DNA of 12,636 bases from Neomoorella mulderi (GTDB lineage: Bacteria; Bacillota; DSM-521; Neomoorellales; Neomoorellaceae), in assembly GCA_011375465.1 (NCBI GenBank), contig DRZV01000014.1, positions 1 through 12,636 of the forward strand, given 5' to 3'. Within the stretch, counting starts at the first letter, position 1, and every line of letters starts with the position of its first letter. The translations under genes were made by a program, and so were the position numbers. This document shows, piece by piece, positions 1-8,338 of the stretch. The notes below the pieces were generated by a model. The model was not told the DNA's origin, did not search any database, and worked only from the letters and a program-made list of their open reading frames with translations.

Positions 1-1
1 G

Positions 2-439
2 GCTGTCTTGATACCTGCCGCCTCTATCCTCATCGGCACGGCCATAGCTGCCGTCACCCCGGCAGGCACCTCTTCTATTCTGAATCCCGGGCCCCATGGG
101 CTCAGCGAGATGCTCTACGCCTTTGACGCGGGTACTGCCAATAACGGCAGCGCCTTTGCTGGATTGAATTCCAACACCCTTTTTTACAACCTGGGTGTAG
201 GATGGGCCATGCTTATAGGCCGTTTTGGGGTCCTCTTGCCCGTATTCGCCATAGCAGGCAGCCTGGCCCGGAAAAAGTACATTCCCCCCAGTCCCGGCAC
301 TTTTCCCACCACCGGTTTGCTTTTTACCAATTTGCTGGTGGCGGTCATCATCATAGTGGGAGCTTTGACCTTTTTCCCGGTTCTGGCTTTGGGCCCCATC
401 GTGGAGCATTACTTGATGATAGCCGGTAAGGTCTTTTAG
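2..439 (+). CDS. kdpA: KdpA, K+-transporting ATPase potassium-binding subunit (3' end only)
   Basis: This is the C-terminal part of the K+-translocating subunit of the KdpFABC high-affinity potassium pump in the cytoplasmic membrane. The frame is open from the left edge, so the start lies outside; 145 residues are visible of a family length near 560. They include the last selectivity-filter loop, read as GTANNGSAFAGL, and the following GRFGVLLPVFAIAGSLA segment, both hallmarks of KdpA. About three hydrophobic membrane segments can be seen (roughly residues 1-20, 60-85 and 105-135 of the visible part), the last ending in the typical ALTFFPVLALGPIVEH. The stop is 12 bases before kdpB, which has its own AGGAGG-like site, so the genes are co-transcribed. 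The identification is very secure. Whether a small kdpF precedes it cannot be seen. Confidence 0.97.
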   Translation, partial: AVLIPAASILIGTAIAAVTPAGTSSILNPGPHGLSEMLYAFDAGTANNGSAFAGLNSNTLFYNLGVGWAMLIGRFGVLLPVFAIAGSLARKKYIPPSPGTFPTTGLLFTNLLVAVIIIVGALTFFPVLALGPIVEHYLMIAGKVF

Positions 440-451
440 GAGGGGAGCCGA

Positions 452-2491
<2,040 letters not shown>

Positions 2492-2512
2492 AAAACTGCG
2501 GGGGGAGAAAAT

Positions 2513-3088
2513 ATGATCAAGGGGATCATCACCGCTACTCTTATGCTCCTGGTCATGACAGTTCTCACCGGCTTGATCTATCCTCTGGCCTTCACCGGAC
2601 TGGCCCAACTGCTTTTTCCCCATCAAGCCAATGGATCCCTTGTGTACAGGGATGGGCAGCCCGTGGGTTCCCTTTTGATAGGCCAGTCCTTCACCAGCCC
2701 CGGGTATTTCCACGGCAGGCCCTCGGAAGCAGGGGAAGGGTATGACGCCGCCGATTCCGGAGGATCCAATCTGGGCCCCACCAACAAAGAGCTCATAGAC
2801 AAGGTGGCCCGGCGGGCAGAAAAGGTGCGGGAGCTGAACGGGTTGCCCCCAGACGCTCCGGTTCCCAGCGATCTGGTCACCGCCTCTGGCAGCGGCCTGG
2901 ATCCCCACATCTCAGTGGCGGCTGCCTACCTCCAGGTGCCCAGGGTGGCTAAGGCCCGCAACCTTCCGGAAGAAAAGGTGAAGGAGCTGGTGGACAAAAA
3001 CATCATACCCCGGCAGTTCGGCATACTGGGGGAACCCCGGGTGAATGTGCTAAAATTAAATTTAGAGCTGGATCAGCTCACCCCATAG
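2513..3088 (+). CDS. kdpC: KdpC, K+-transporting ATPase subunit C
   Basis: KdpC is the single-span accessory subunit of the Kdp pump, thought to stabilise the complex and influence ATP binding. The 191-residue product has one N-terminal membrane segment (residues ~5-30, rich in Leu, Val and Ile) followed by a soluble domain. Family signatures are visible: SLLIGQSF near residues 53-60, YFHGRPS near 65-71, and DLVTASGSGLDPHIS near 120-134. The ATG at 2513 is preceded by GGGGGAG about 6 bases away. Length and motifs are normal for the family. It is the last transport gene; a perfect palindrome starts at the last base region of its stop codon and separates it from kdpD. Confidence 0.97.
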   Translation: MIKGIITATLMLLVMTVLTGLIYPLAFTGLAQLLFPHQANGSLVYRDGQPVGSLLIGQSFTSPGYFHGRPSEAGEGYDAADSGGSNLGPTNKELIDKVARRAEKVRELNGLPPDAPVPSDLVTASGSGLDPHISVAAAYLQVPRVAKARNLPEEKVKELVDKNIIPRQFGILGEPRVNVLKLNLELDQLTP

Positions 3089-3110
3089 AGGCAGGGGATC
3101 CCCTGCCTCT
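3087..3110 (+). promoter_or_regulatory. Intercistronic perfect palindrome between kdpC and kdpD
   Basis: A perfect 24-base palindrome (left half AGAGGCAGGGGA, right half its exact complement) begins inside the kdpC stop codon and would form a very GC-rich RNA hairpin. The bases after it (GAATTCC) contain no T run, so it does not look like a standard intrinsic terminator. It could be an mRNA-stabilising or partly terminating hairpin that sets different levels for kdpABC and kdpDE, or a protein-binding site. The structure is seen directly; its role is inferred. Confidence 0.7.
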
Positions 3111-3134
3111 GAATTCCTAGGGCAGGTGTTGTTT

Positions 3135-5873
3135 ATGATGGAGAGGGAAGGGGAGGATCTCCGCCCCGATCCTGAAGAGCTGTTGGCCGAGGTCAAGGCA
3201 GAAGAGAAGGGCAAGCTCACCATATTTTTAGGGGCTGCGGCGGGAGTGGGTAAGACCTATGCCATGCTGGAGGCGGCCCATGAACGGCTGGCAGAAGGGG
3301 TGGACGTGGTAATAGGCTGGGTGGAGACCCACGGGAGGCCCGAGACCGAGGCCTTGGTGAAGGGGCTGCCGGTCATCCCACCTAAGGAGATAGTTTACAA
3401 GGGCAAAGTATTCAAAGAGATGGACCTGGATACCATCCTGGCCCGTCGCCCCCAGCTGGTGTTGGTGGATGAATTGGCCCATACCAACATACCGGGCTCC
3501 CGCCATGCCAAGCGCTATCAAGACGTGGAAGAACTCCTGCAGGCGGGGATAAGCGTATATACCACTTTGAATATCCAGCACATCGAGAGCCTCAACGATA
3601 TTGTGGCCCAGATAACCGGAGTAAAGGTTCAGGAGACGGTTCCCGATCGGCTGCTGGAGGAAGCGGATCAAATCCAACTTATAGATCTGCCCCCCGAAGA
3701 TCTTATAGAGAGGCTGAAGGAGGGCAAGGTGTATATACCTCCCCAGGCGGAAAGGGCCATGCAGAGGTTCTTCCGCCTGGGAAACCTGAGCGCCCTCCGG
3801 GAAATGGCCCTCCGCTATGCCGCCATGAAGGTGGAGGGGGAACTGGGCCGCTATATGCGGGCCCATGGCATTCCCGGACCCTGGCCAGCAGCGGAGAAGG
3901 TTATGGCCTGTATAAGCGCCAGCCCTTTCTCCGCCCAGGTCATCCGGGCAGCCAGGCGTATGGCTGCGGCTTTGAAGGCGGAGTGGCTGGCGGCACATGT
4001 GGAGGTGCCGGATCAGTTTCCCGGGGACGAAAGGGAGAAGGAACAGCTGGCCCGCAACTTGAGGCTGGCAGAGGAACTGGGGGCTGAAGTGATCACCTTG
4101 AGCGGTAAAGACGTGGCCGAGGAGATCCTGGCTTTAGCCAGGAGGAAGAACGTCACCCAGATAGTGATAGGCAAGCCCCTTCACAAAACCCGCTGGAAGG
4201 AGTTTTTTCAGGGTTCCCTGGTGGACAAAATCCTCAGAAACAGCGAAGGTATAAGCGTGCACGTTATACCAGGCAAAGGGCCGCCCAAGGAGGAGAAGAA
4301 GGCCAAGATCCCGTCTCCCCCAACCCTGTCCTGGCCCTGTGGGGGGGCAGCCGCCTCTGTGGTGGCGGTGACGGTGCTCAATAAAATCCTCCAGCCCTTC
4401 TTCGATTTGACCAATATCTACCTCCTCTATCTCCTGCCTGTGCTCTTCAGCGCCCTGAAGTTCGGCCTGGGGCCCTCCCTGTTCGCCGCGGTTTTGAGCA
4501 TTCTGGCCTTTGACTTTTTCTTCGTGGAGCCCACCTTCAGCTTCACCGTCCTGGATTTGCGTTACTTTATAAGCTTTTTGGTGTTCCTGGGGATGGCCTT
4601 CATCACGGCGAACATGGCCACCAGGTTAAAGGCCCAAGCGGAGAACGCCAGCAGGAGGGAGAGGCACACTGCAGCCCTCTATGCCTTTAGCCGTAAGATG
4701 GCGGTGGCAGCGGATATGGGCAGCTTGATCAGGGCCATCGCGGAGACCGCTGCCGAGACGGTGGAGGGAGAATCGGTACTGCTGATGCCCGATGAGACGG
4801 GGGAGTTGCGCCTGAGGGCCATGTACCCTTCCATAATAGGAAAATGGTGGAACAATAACGAGTATACCGTGGCTGCCTGGGTATTCACCCACGGCCATCC
4901 TGCGGGCAAAGGGACGGATACCTTGGCAGGGGCAGAAGGTTTTTACCTGCCTTTAAAGGCCGAAGGAAAGACCCTGGCAGTTCTAGGGGTGAAGTTTCAG
5001 GGGCGGAGGCTGGATCCGGAACAGAAACATCTTCTGGAGGCCCTTGCCAATCTGGCGGCCATGGCCATATTGAGCCAGCAGCTGGCGGAAGAGGCCCACA
5101 AGGTCAAGTACCTTTCCGCTTCGGAAAAGCTGCGCACAGCCCTGCTGAATTCCGTTTCCCATGACCTGCGCACCCCCCTCTCCTCCATCACCGCCGCCGT
5201 CACCGGCCTCCTGGAAGGGGAGGATGTCTATGATGCCAAGGCCAGGAGGGCCCTTTTGCTCACCATAAAAGAGGCGGCCAAGCGCCTCAACCGGCTGGTG
5301 GGCAACCTCCTGGATATGGCTCGCCTGGAGAGCGGAATCCTGCCTTTGAAGCTGGAGTGGTGTGATATGGAGGATGTGGTGGGTGTTGCCTTGAGGAACT
5401 TCAAGGAGGTTCTCCAGGAGCACACCGTAGAGGTCCGCATCCCGCCGGATCTCCCCCTGGTGAAGGCCGATTTCAGCCTTATGGAGCAGGTGATGCTCAA
5501 TCTCCTGGACAACGCTGCCAAGTATTCCCCTGTGGGCAGCAAGATCGAGATCGAAGTGAAGAAGGGGGAAAGGGAGCTGGAGGTGAGCGTGGCCGACCAG
5601 GGACCGGGCATACCGCCTGGAGAAGAGGATAAGATCTTTGAAAAGTTTTACCGCTTGGGGAGCAACAGCCATGTGCCAGGCACCGGTCTGGGCCTCTCCA
5701 TCTGCAAGGGTATAATAGAGGCCCATGGAGGAAGGATTTGGGCCCAAAACCGACCTGAAGGAGGCACCCGGATAACCTTCACCCTGCCCTTGCCCTCTGT
5801 TCCCCCCAGCCTTATGCGGGAAGAAGGGGGTGAGGAGACGATTGACCTCCCCGAGGGTGCTGGTGATAGATGA
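3135..5873 (+). CDS. kdpD: KdpD, osmosensitive K+ channel sensor histidine kinase
   Basis: KdpD is the membrane sensor kinase that responds to K+ limitation and phosphorylates KdpE. The 912-residue protein has the full family layout. An N-terminal KdpD domain carries the Walker A motif GAAAGVGKT at ~33-41, then GWVETHGRPET and DELAHTNIPGSRH. A universal-stress-protein-like domain spans ~250-380. A four-segment DUF4118 membrane region lies at ~397-495, followed by a GAF-like region at ~520-645. The HisKA domain has SVSHDLRTPLSS with phospho-acceptor His676, and the ATPase domain has LLDNAAKYSP with Asn793, DQGPGIPP and GTGLGLSIC. ATG 3135 is chosen because an AGGT-like site ends about 8 bases upstream; ATG 3138 and in-frame GTG 3126 are alternatives. 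It overlaps kdpE by about 32 bases, suggesting translational coupling. Confidence 0.97.
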   Translation: MMEREGEDLRPDPEELLAEVKAEEKGKLTIFLGAAAGVGKTYAMLEAAHERLAEGVDVVIGWVETHGRPETEALVKGLPVIPPKEIVYKGKVFKEMDLDTILARRPQLVLVDELAHTNIPGSRHAKRYQDVEELLQAGISVYTTLNIQHIESLNDIVAQITGVKVQETVPDRLLEEADQIQLIDLPPEDLIERLKEGKVYIPPQAERAMQRFFRLGNLSALREMALRYAAMKVEGELGRYMRAHGIPGPWPAAEKVMACISASPFSAQVIRAARRMAAALKAEWLAAHVEVPDQFPGDEREKEQLARNLRLAEELGAEVITLSGKDVAEEILALARRKNVTQIVIGKPLHKTRWKEFFQGSLVDKILRNSEGISVHVIPGKGPPKEEKKAKIPSPPTLSWPCGGAAASVVAVTVLNKILQPFFDLTNIYLLYLLPVLFSALKFGLGPSLFAAVLSILAFDFFFVEPTFSFTVLDLRYFISFLVFLGMAFITANMATRLKAQAENASRRERHTAALYAFSRKMAVAADMGSLIRAIAETAAETVEGESVLLMPDETGELRLRAMYPSIIGKWWNNNEYTVAAWVFTHGHPAGKGTDTLAGAEGFYLPLKAEGKTLAVLGVKFQGRRLDPEQKHLLEALANLAAMAILSQQLAEEAHKVKYLSASEKLRTALLNSVSHDLRTPLSSITAAVTGLLEGEDVYDAKARRALLLTIKEAAKRLNRLVGNLLDMARLESGILPLKLEWCDMEDVVGVALRNFKEVLQEHTVEVRIPPDLPLVKADFSLMEQVMLNLLDNAAKYSPVGSKIEIEVKKGERELEVSVADQGPGIPPGEEDKIFEKFYRLGSNSHVPGTGLGLSICKGIIEAHGGRIWAQNRPEGGTRITFTLPLPSVPPSLMREEGGEETIDLPEGAGDR

Positions 5874-6522
5874 CGAGGCCCCCATAAGAAGGCTCTTGAA
5901 GGTGGCCCTGGAAGCCCACGGTTACCAGGTGCAGCAGGCTGCCACCGGACTCCAGGGCTTAGAAGCGGCAGCCTTTTTTCGCCCTGATATCATAATCCTC
6001 GATCTGGGGCTGCCGGATATGGACGGCCTCGAGGTCATCAAAAGGCTGAGGGAATGGACAGCAGCCCCCATTATCGTCCTTTCGGTGAGGGAACAGGAGG
6101 GGGATAAAATCAAGGCCTTGGATGGCGGGGCCGACGATTATGTGGTAAAACCTTTCGGCATGGGGGAACTTTTGGCCCGGATGCGGGCCGCCCTGAGACA
6201 TGCCTCCAAATCTTCGAATACCCCGGTGGTCAAAGTGGGCAACCTGACCATCGATATGGCCCGGAGGCAGGTGAAGATGGGGGATAGGGAGATCAAGCTC
6301 ACCCCGACTGAATACGAGCTCCTGAAACATCTGGCCCTCAATGCGGGCAAGGTCCTCACCCATCGCCAACTGCTCCGCAGCGTGTGGGGGCCAGAATGCC
6401 AGGAAGAGATCCATTACCTCAGGGTATATATCGGGCAATTGAGGCGCAAGCTGGAGCCTGACCCAGCCAGGCCTCGGTATATAATAACCGAACCCGGGGT
6501 GGGCTATCGCTTAGAAGGCTGA
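5842..6522 (+). CDS. kdpE: KdpE, OmpR-family response regulator
   Basis: KdpE is the DNA-binding response regulator paired with KdpD; phosphorylated KdpE activates kdp transcription. The receiver domain has the acidic pair Asp10-Asp11, the phosphorylation site Asp54 in IIILDLGLPDMDG, and Lys103 in VVKPFG. The C-terminal winged helix is of OmpR type, with LTPTEYELLKHLALNAGKVL and HYLRVYIGQLRRKLEPDP. The start is uncertain. TTG 5842 gives MTSPRVLVIDDE, matching the usual KdpE N-terminus, and has GAGGAG four bases upstream. GTG 5830 would add four residues but has no well-spaced site. The gene begins inside kdpD. Length (226 or 230 residues) is normal. Confidence 0.95.
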   Translation: MTSPRVLVIDDEAPIRRLLKVALEAHGYQVQQAATGLQGLEAAAFFRPDIIILDLGLPDMDGLEVIKRLREWTAAPIIVLSVREQEGDKIKALDGGADDYVVKPFGMGELLARMRAALRHASKSSNTPVVKVGNLTIDMARRQVKMGDREIKLTPTEYELLKHLALNAGKVLTHRQLLRSVWGPECQEEIHYLRVYIGQLRRKLEPDPARPRYIITEPGVGYRLEG

Positions 6523-6540
6523 GCTTAAGGAGGTGCGGGA

Positions 6541-7083
6541 ATGGAGAAAAGGATGCTCTTTCATATATGTTGTGCCCCCTGCCTCCTCTACCCTTTAAAG
6601 GTGCTCCAGGAAGAGGGATGGCATATTACCGGTTTCTGGTATAACCCCAATATACACCCCTATACCGAGTACAGGAACAGGCTAAACTCCCTGAAGGAAT
6701 ACGCCCACCGGATAGGCTTGGAGGTGATCTATCAGGATCATTATGACTTGGAGGGCTTCCTCCGCCAGGTGGTTTTCCGGGAAAACCACCGCTGCCCTGT
6801 ATGTTATTTCATGAGGATGGCCAGGACGGCTCTGGAGGCCAGAGAAAGGGGCTATGCCTATTTTTCCACCACCCTGCTGGTGAGCCCCTATCAGCAACAT
6901 GACAGCATAAAAGATATAGGCTATAATCTGGAAAAAGAGTATGGAGTTAATTTTTACTATAAAGATTTCCGGGAGGGATACAGGGAGGGGGTGGAACTTT
7001 CCCGGCAGTTGGAACTCTACCGGCAGAAGTATTGTGGGTGCATTTACAGCGAAAGGGATAGATATTTAAAAACCAAAAAGTGA
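6541..7083 (+). CDS. queH: QueH, epoxyqueuosine reductase (DUF208 family)
   Basis: QueH catalyses the last step of queuosine synthesis in tRNA, reducing epoxyqueuosine to queuosine; it is the cobalamin-independent alternative to QueG, with an iron-sulfur cluster. The 180-residue product shows the family cysteines: adjacent Cys10-Cys11 and Cys14 in HICCAPC, Cys85 and Cys88 in HRCPVCYF, and Cys165 and Cys167 in KYCGCIYSE. Other family blocks are YNPNIHPYTEY, STTLLVSPYQQH and YYKDFREGYREG. An AAGGAGGTG site lies about 6 bases before the ATG, the best ribosome site in this stretch. It starts 18 bases after kdpE, so it probably rides on the kdp transcript, although no functional link to K+ uptake is known. 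Length is normal for the family. Confidence 0.93.
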   Translation: MEKRMLFHICCAPCLLYPLKVLQEEGWHITGFWYNPNIHPYTEYRNRLNSLKEYAHRIGLEVIYQDHYDLEGFLRQVVFRENHRCPVCYFMRMARTALEARERGYAYFSTTLLVSPYQQHDSIKDIGYNLEKEYGVNFYYKDFREGYREGVELSRQLELYRQKYCGCIYSERDRYLKTKK

Positions 7084-7096
7084 GGAGAGGATGTGT

Positions 7097-7737
7097 ATGG
7101 ATAACACCTATGTGGCAACCCAGGGCAGGGGGAGCCTAAGCCACATCCTTTCCCTGGTCTTCTCGCTTCTGGGAGCAATCCTGGCCGCCCTCTATATAAC
7201 CCGTGGAGTAGATTTTCCCCCTGATCCTGGTGGAATTGGGCATGATCGTGGCTGCAGTTATAATCCGGATGAGCAAAAGGTCCATCGGGGTGGGTTTTCT
7301 CTATACCTTTACCGCCGTTTCTGGAGCCACCCTCTATCCCGTGGTGAAGTATTACGCCTCTATCCTGGGAGCCAACCTTCTGGCAGCGGCTTTTCTGGCC
7401 ACTGCGGTGATCTTCGGCTCTCTGGCCTTTTATGCCCGGAGCACCGAGAAGGATTTTAGCTTTCTGGGAGGATTTCTTTTTGCCGCCACCTTGGGGCTCG
7501 TAGTCCTGGCCGTGGCCAGCCTCTTTGTAAAACTGAATTTCCTGGTGGATTTTTTATATGGTGCAGGAGGGGTTTTGATCTTCAGCGGCTGGATTTTATT
7601 ATGATGTGTCCCAGTACCGGCAGGGGGTGGCTCCGGAAGAGGTGCCCTATGCAGTGCTGAACCTGTATCTGGATCTGGTGAACCTCTTCCTCTTTGTGCT
7701 CAGGCTGCTGGCCTTTTTCTCCGGAAGGAGGGATTGA
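7097..7737 (+). pseudogene. Bax inhibitor-1 (BI-1/YetJ-like) family membrane protein, broken by two frameshifts
   Basis: Three frames read in succession give one coherent 212-residue protein. Frame one runs from ATG 7097 to about 7219. One extra C in the C5 run at 7217-7221 moves the match to a second frame (about 7221-7595, the longest open piece, stop at 7602-7604). One extra T in the T4 run at 7594-7597 moves it to a third frame ending at 7737. The restored protein has seven hydrophobic segments and BI-1 features such as GATLYPVV, AFLATAVIFGSLAFYA and FSFLGGFLF. It also has the paired aspartates of the pH-responsive Ca2+-leak family, in YYDVSQY and LYLDLVNLF. The second shift falls just before the first of these aspartates, so the unshifted product loses both and the last membrane segment. 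ATG 7097 follows AGAGG by 6 bases; ATG 7091 is too close. Real decay, recoding or sequence error are all possible. Confidence 0.75.
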
Positions 7738-7742
7738 AATTA

Positions 7743-7764
7743 AAGGGGGGTGAACACCCCCCTT
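7743..7764. terminator. GC-rich hairpin between convergent genes, likely bidirectional terminator
   Basis: The arms AAGGGGGGTG and CACCCCCCTT are perfectly complementary (10 bp) around a two-base centre. The hairpin lies between the end of the BI-1 gene (7737, + strand) and the stop of the superoxide reductase gene (7776, - strand). On the - strand the stem is followed by a T-rich TTTAATTT, a fair intrinsic terminator. On the + strand the tail (TTCTAAGTAAG) is weaker. Confidence 0.75.
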
Positions 7765-7775
7765 CTAAGTAAGTG

Positions 7776-8177
7776 CTATTCTACCTCTATGCGGCTGCTG
7801 CTTTCCCATAGCCCATGTATGTTACAGTAAGATAGGGCCAGAAGGGTGCCGGATTTATTGACCTTCATTGACAGGGTTACGGAGGGCTCGGTATAAACCG
7901 GGCCGGTATTGGGTCCAGTCACCACCTCTCCATGGGCCTCAAAGGCAAAGCTGCCCACATGGTAGGCGTACTGATCTCCGTCGGGTTTAAAGAAGATCTT
8001 GATCCAGCGGATGTGGTGCTCGGTGGTGTTGGGATGGGGAATTTCTTTGCCCACGGTCACGTTCACCTGGAAGGGTTCCCCCGCCTTCACCTTGGCGGGC
8101 ACCTCGAGGGTGGTTATCACCGGTACATGTTTTTCTGTCTTGAAATCTTCGCTCTTGATTACCTCTCCAAAGCGCGT
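7776..8177 (-). CDS. Superoxide reductase (neelaredoxin / class II SOR), apparent ACG start
   Basis: SOR reduces superoxide to hydrogen peroxide without making oxygen and protects anaerobes from air. Read from ACG at 8177, the 133-residue protein aligns end to end with Pyrococcus and Thermotoga SOR as I remember them. Glu15-Lys16-His17 (EKHVPVI) hold the catalytic Glu/Lys and first iron histidine. His48 and His54 lie in GKEIPHPNTTEHHIRW, and Cys118 and His121 in SYCNIHGLWE. The spacing equals the His4Cys1 iron site of the family. No ATG, GTG or TTG occurs in frame between the upstream stop (8196-8198) and GTG 8120; starting at GTG 8120 would drop Glu15, Lys16 and His17 and leave the iron site incomplete. 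ACG lies where the family Met is expected, with GAGGT nine bases upstream. It may be a rare non-ATG start, a mutated start or a base error. No CxxC rubredoxin-like domain is present. Confidence 0.88.
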   Translation of the reverse strand, partial: TRFGEVIKSEDFKTEKHVPVITTLEVPAKVKAGEPFQVNVTVGKEIPHPNTTEHHIRWIKIFFKPDGDQYAYHVGSFAFEAHGEVVTGPNTGPVYTEPSVTLSMKVNKSGTLLALSYCNIHGLWESSSRIEVE

Positions 8178-8186
8178 GTTTTGTTT

Positions 8187-8191
8187 ACCTC
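8187..8191 (-). promoter_or_regulatory. Ribosome binding site supporting the ACG start of the SOR gene
   Basis: On the - strand GAGGT lies nine bases before ACG 8177, a usual spacing. This is the main sequence argument, besides protein homology, that translation begins at the ACG rather than at GTG 8120. Confidence 0.5.
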
Positions 8192-8221
8192 GCTTTTATA
8201 ATTTTTGGACCAGCTCATCTT

Positions 8222-8230
8222 ATTATAGCA
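8222..8230 (-). promoter_or_regulatory. Extended -10 promoter for the SOR gene
   Basis: The - strand reads TGCTATAAT, a perfect extended -10 element, about 45 bases before the ACG. No good TTGACA lies 16-18 bases upstream, which is tolerated in extended -10 promoters. A second TATAAT on the same strand lies at 8250-8255 without the TG. The remainder of the AT-rich 8178-8338 spacer shows no recognisable NrdR box; a weak TATAAA at 8314-8319 might serve nrdD. Confidence 0.55.
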
Positions 8231-8338
8231 TATTTTTAGAGTGATTACTATTATATGTCCCTTTTAAGACTGCAAACCCGGCACCAGGTTTTCTGCTAAA
8301 GAAGGCGAAATCATATAAAGAAATGCAATTCGAGGAAG

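Noticed and set aside
3087..3110. The kdpC-kdpD palindrome as a standard rho-independent terminator
   Set aside because: No T run follows on the + strand, and kdpD continues closely in the same direction.
4983..5885. A 300-codon open frame on the - strand across the kdpD kinase domain
   Set aside because: It lies opposite strongly conserved HisKA and ATPase motifs and its translation shows no domain; a shadow frame.
8161..8220. A short - strand frame beginning MSWSKNYKSE upstream of the SOR gene as its true N-terminus
   Set aside because: It is in a different frame, ends in a stop within the SOR start region, and adds residues not present in SOR homologues, which align from the ACG.
8178..8338. 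NrdR box upstream of nrdD
   Set aside because: No pair of 16-base repeats resembling the NrdR consensus could be found by reading the spacer.
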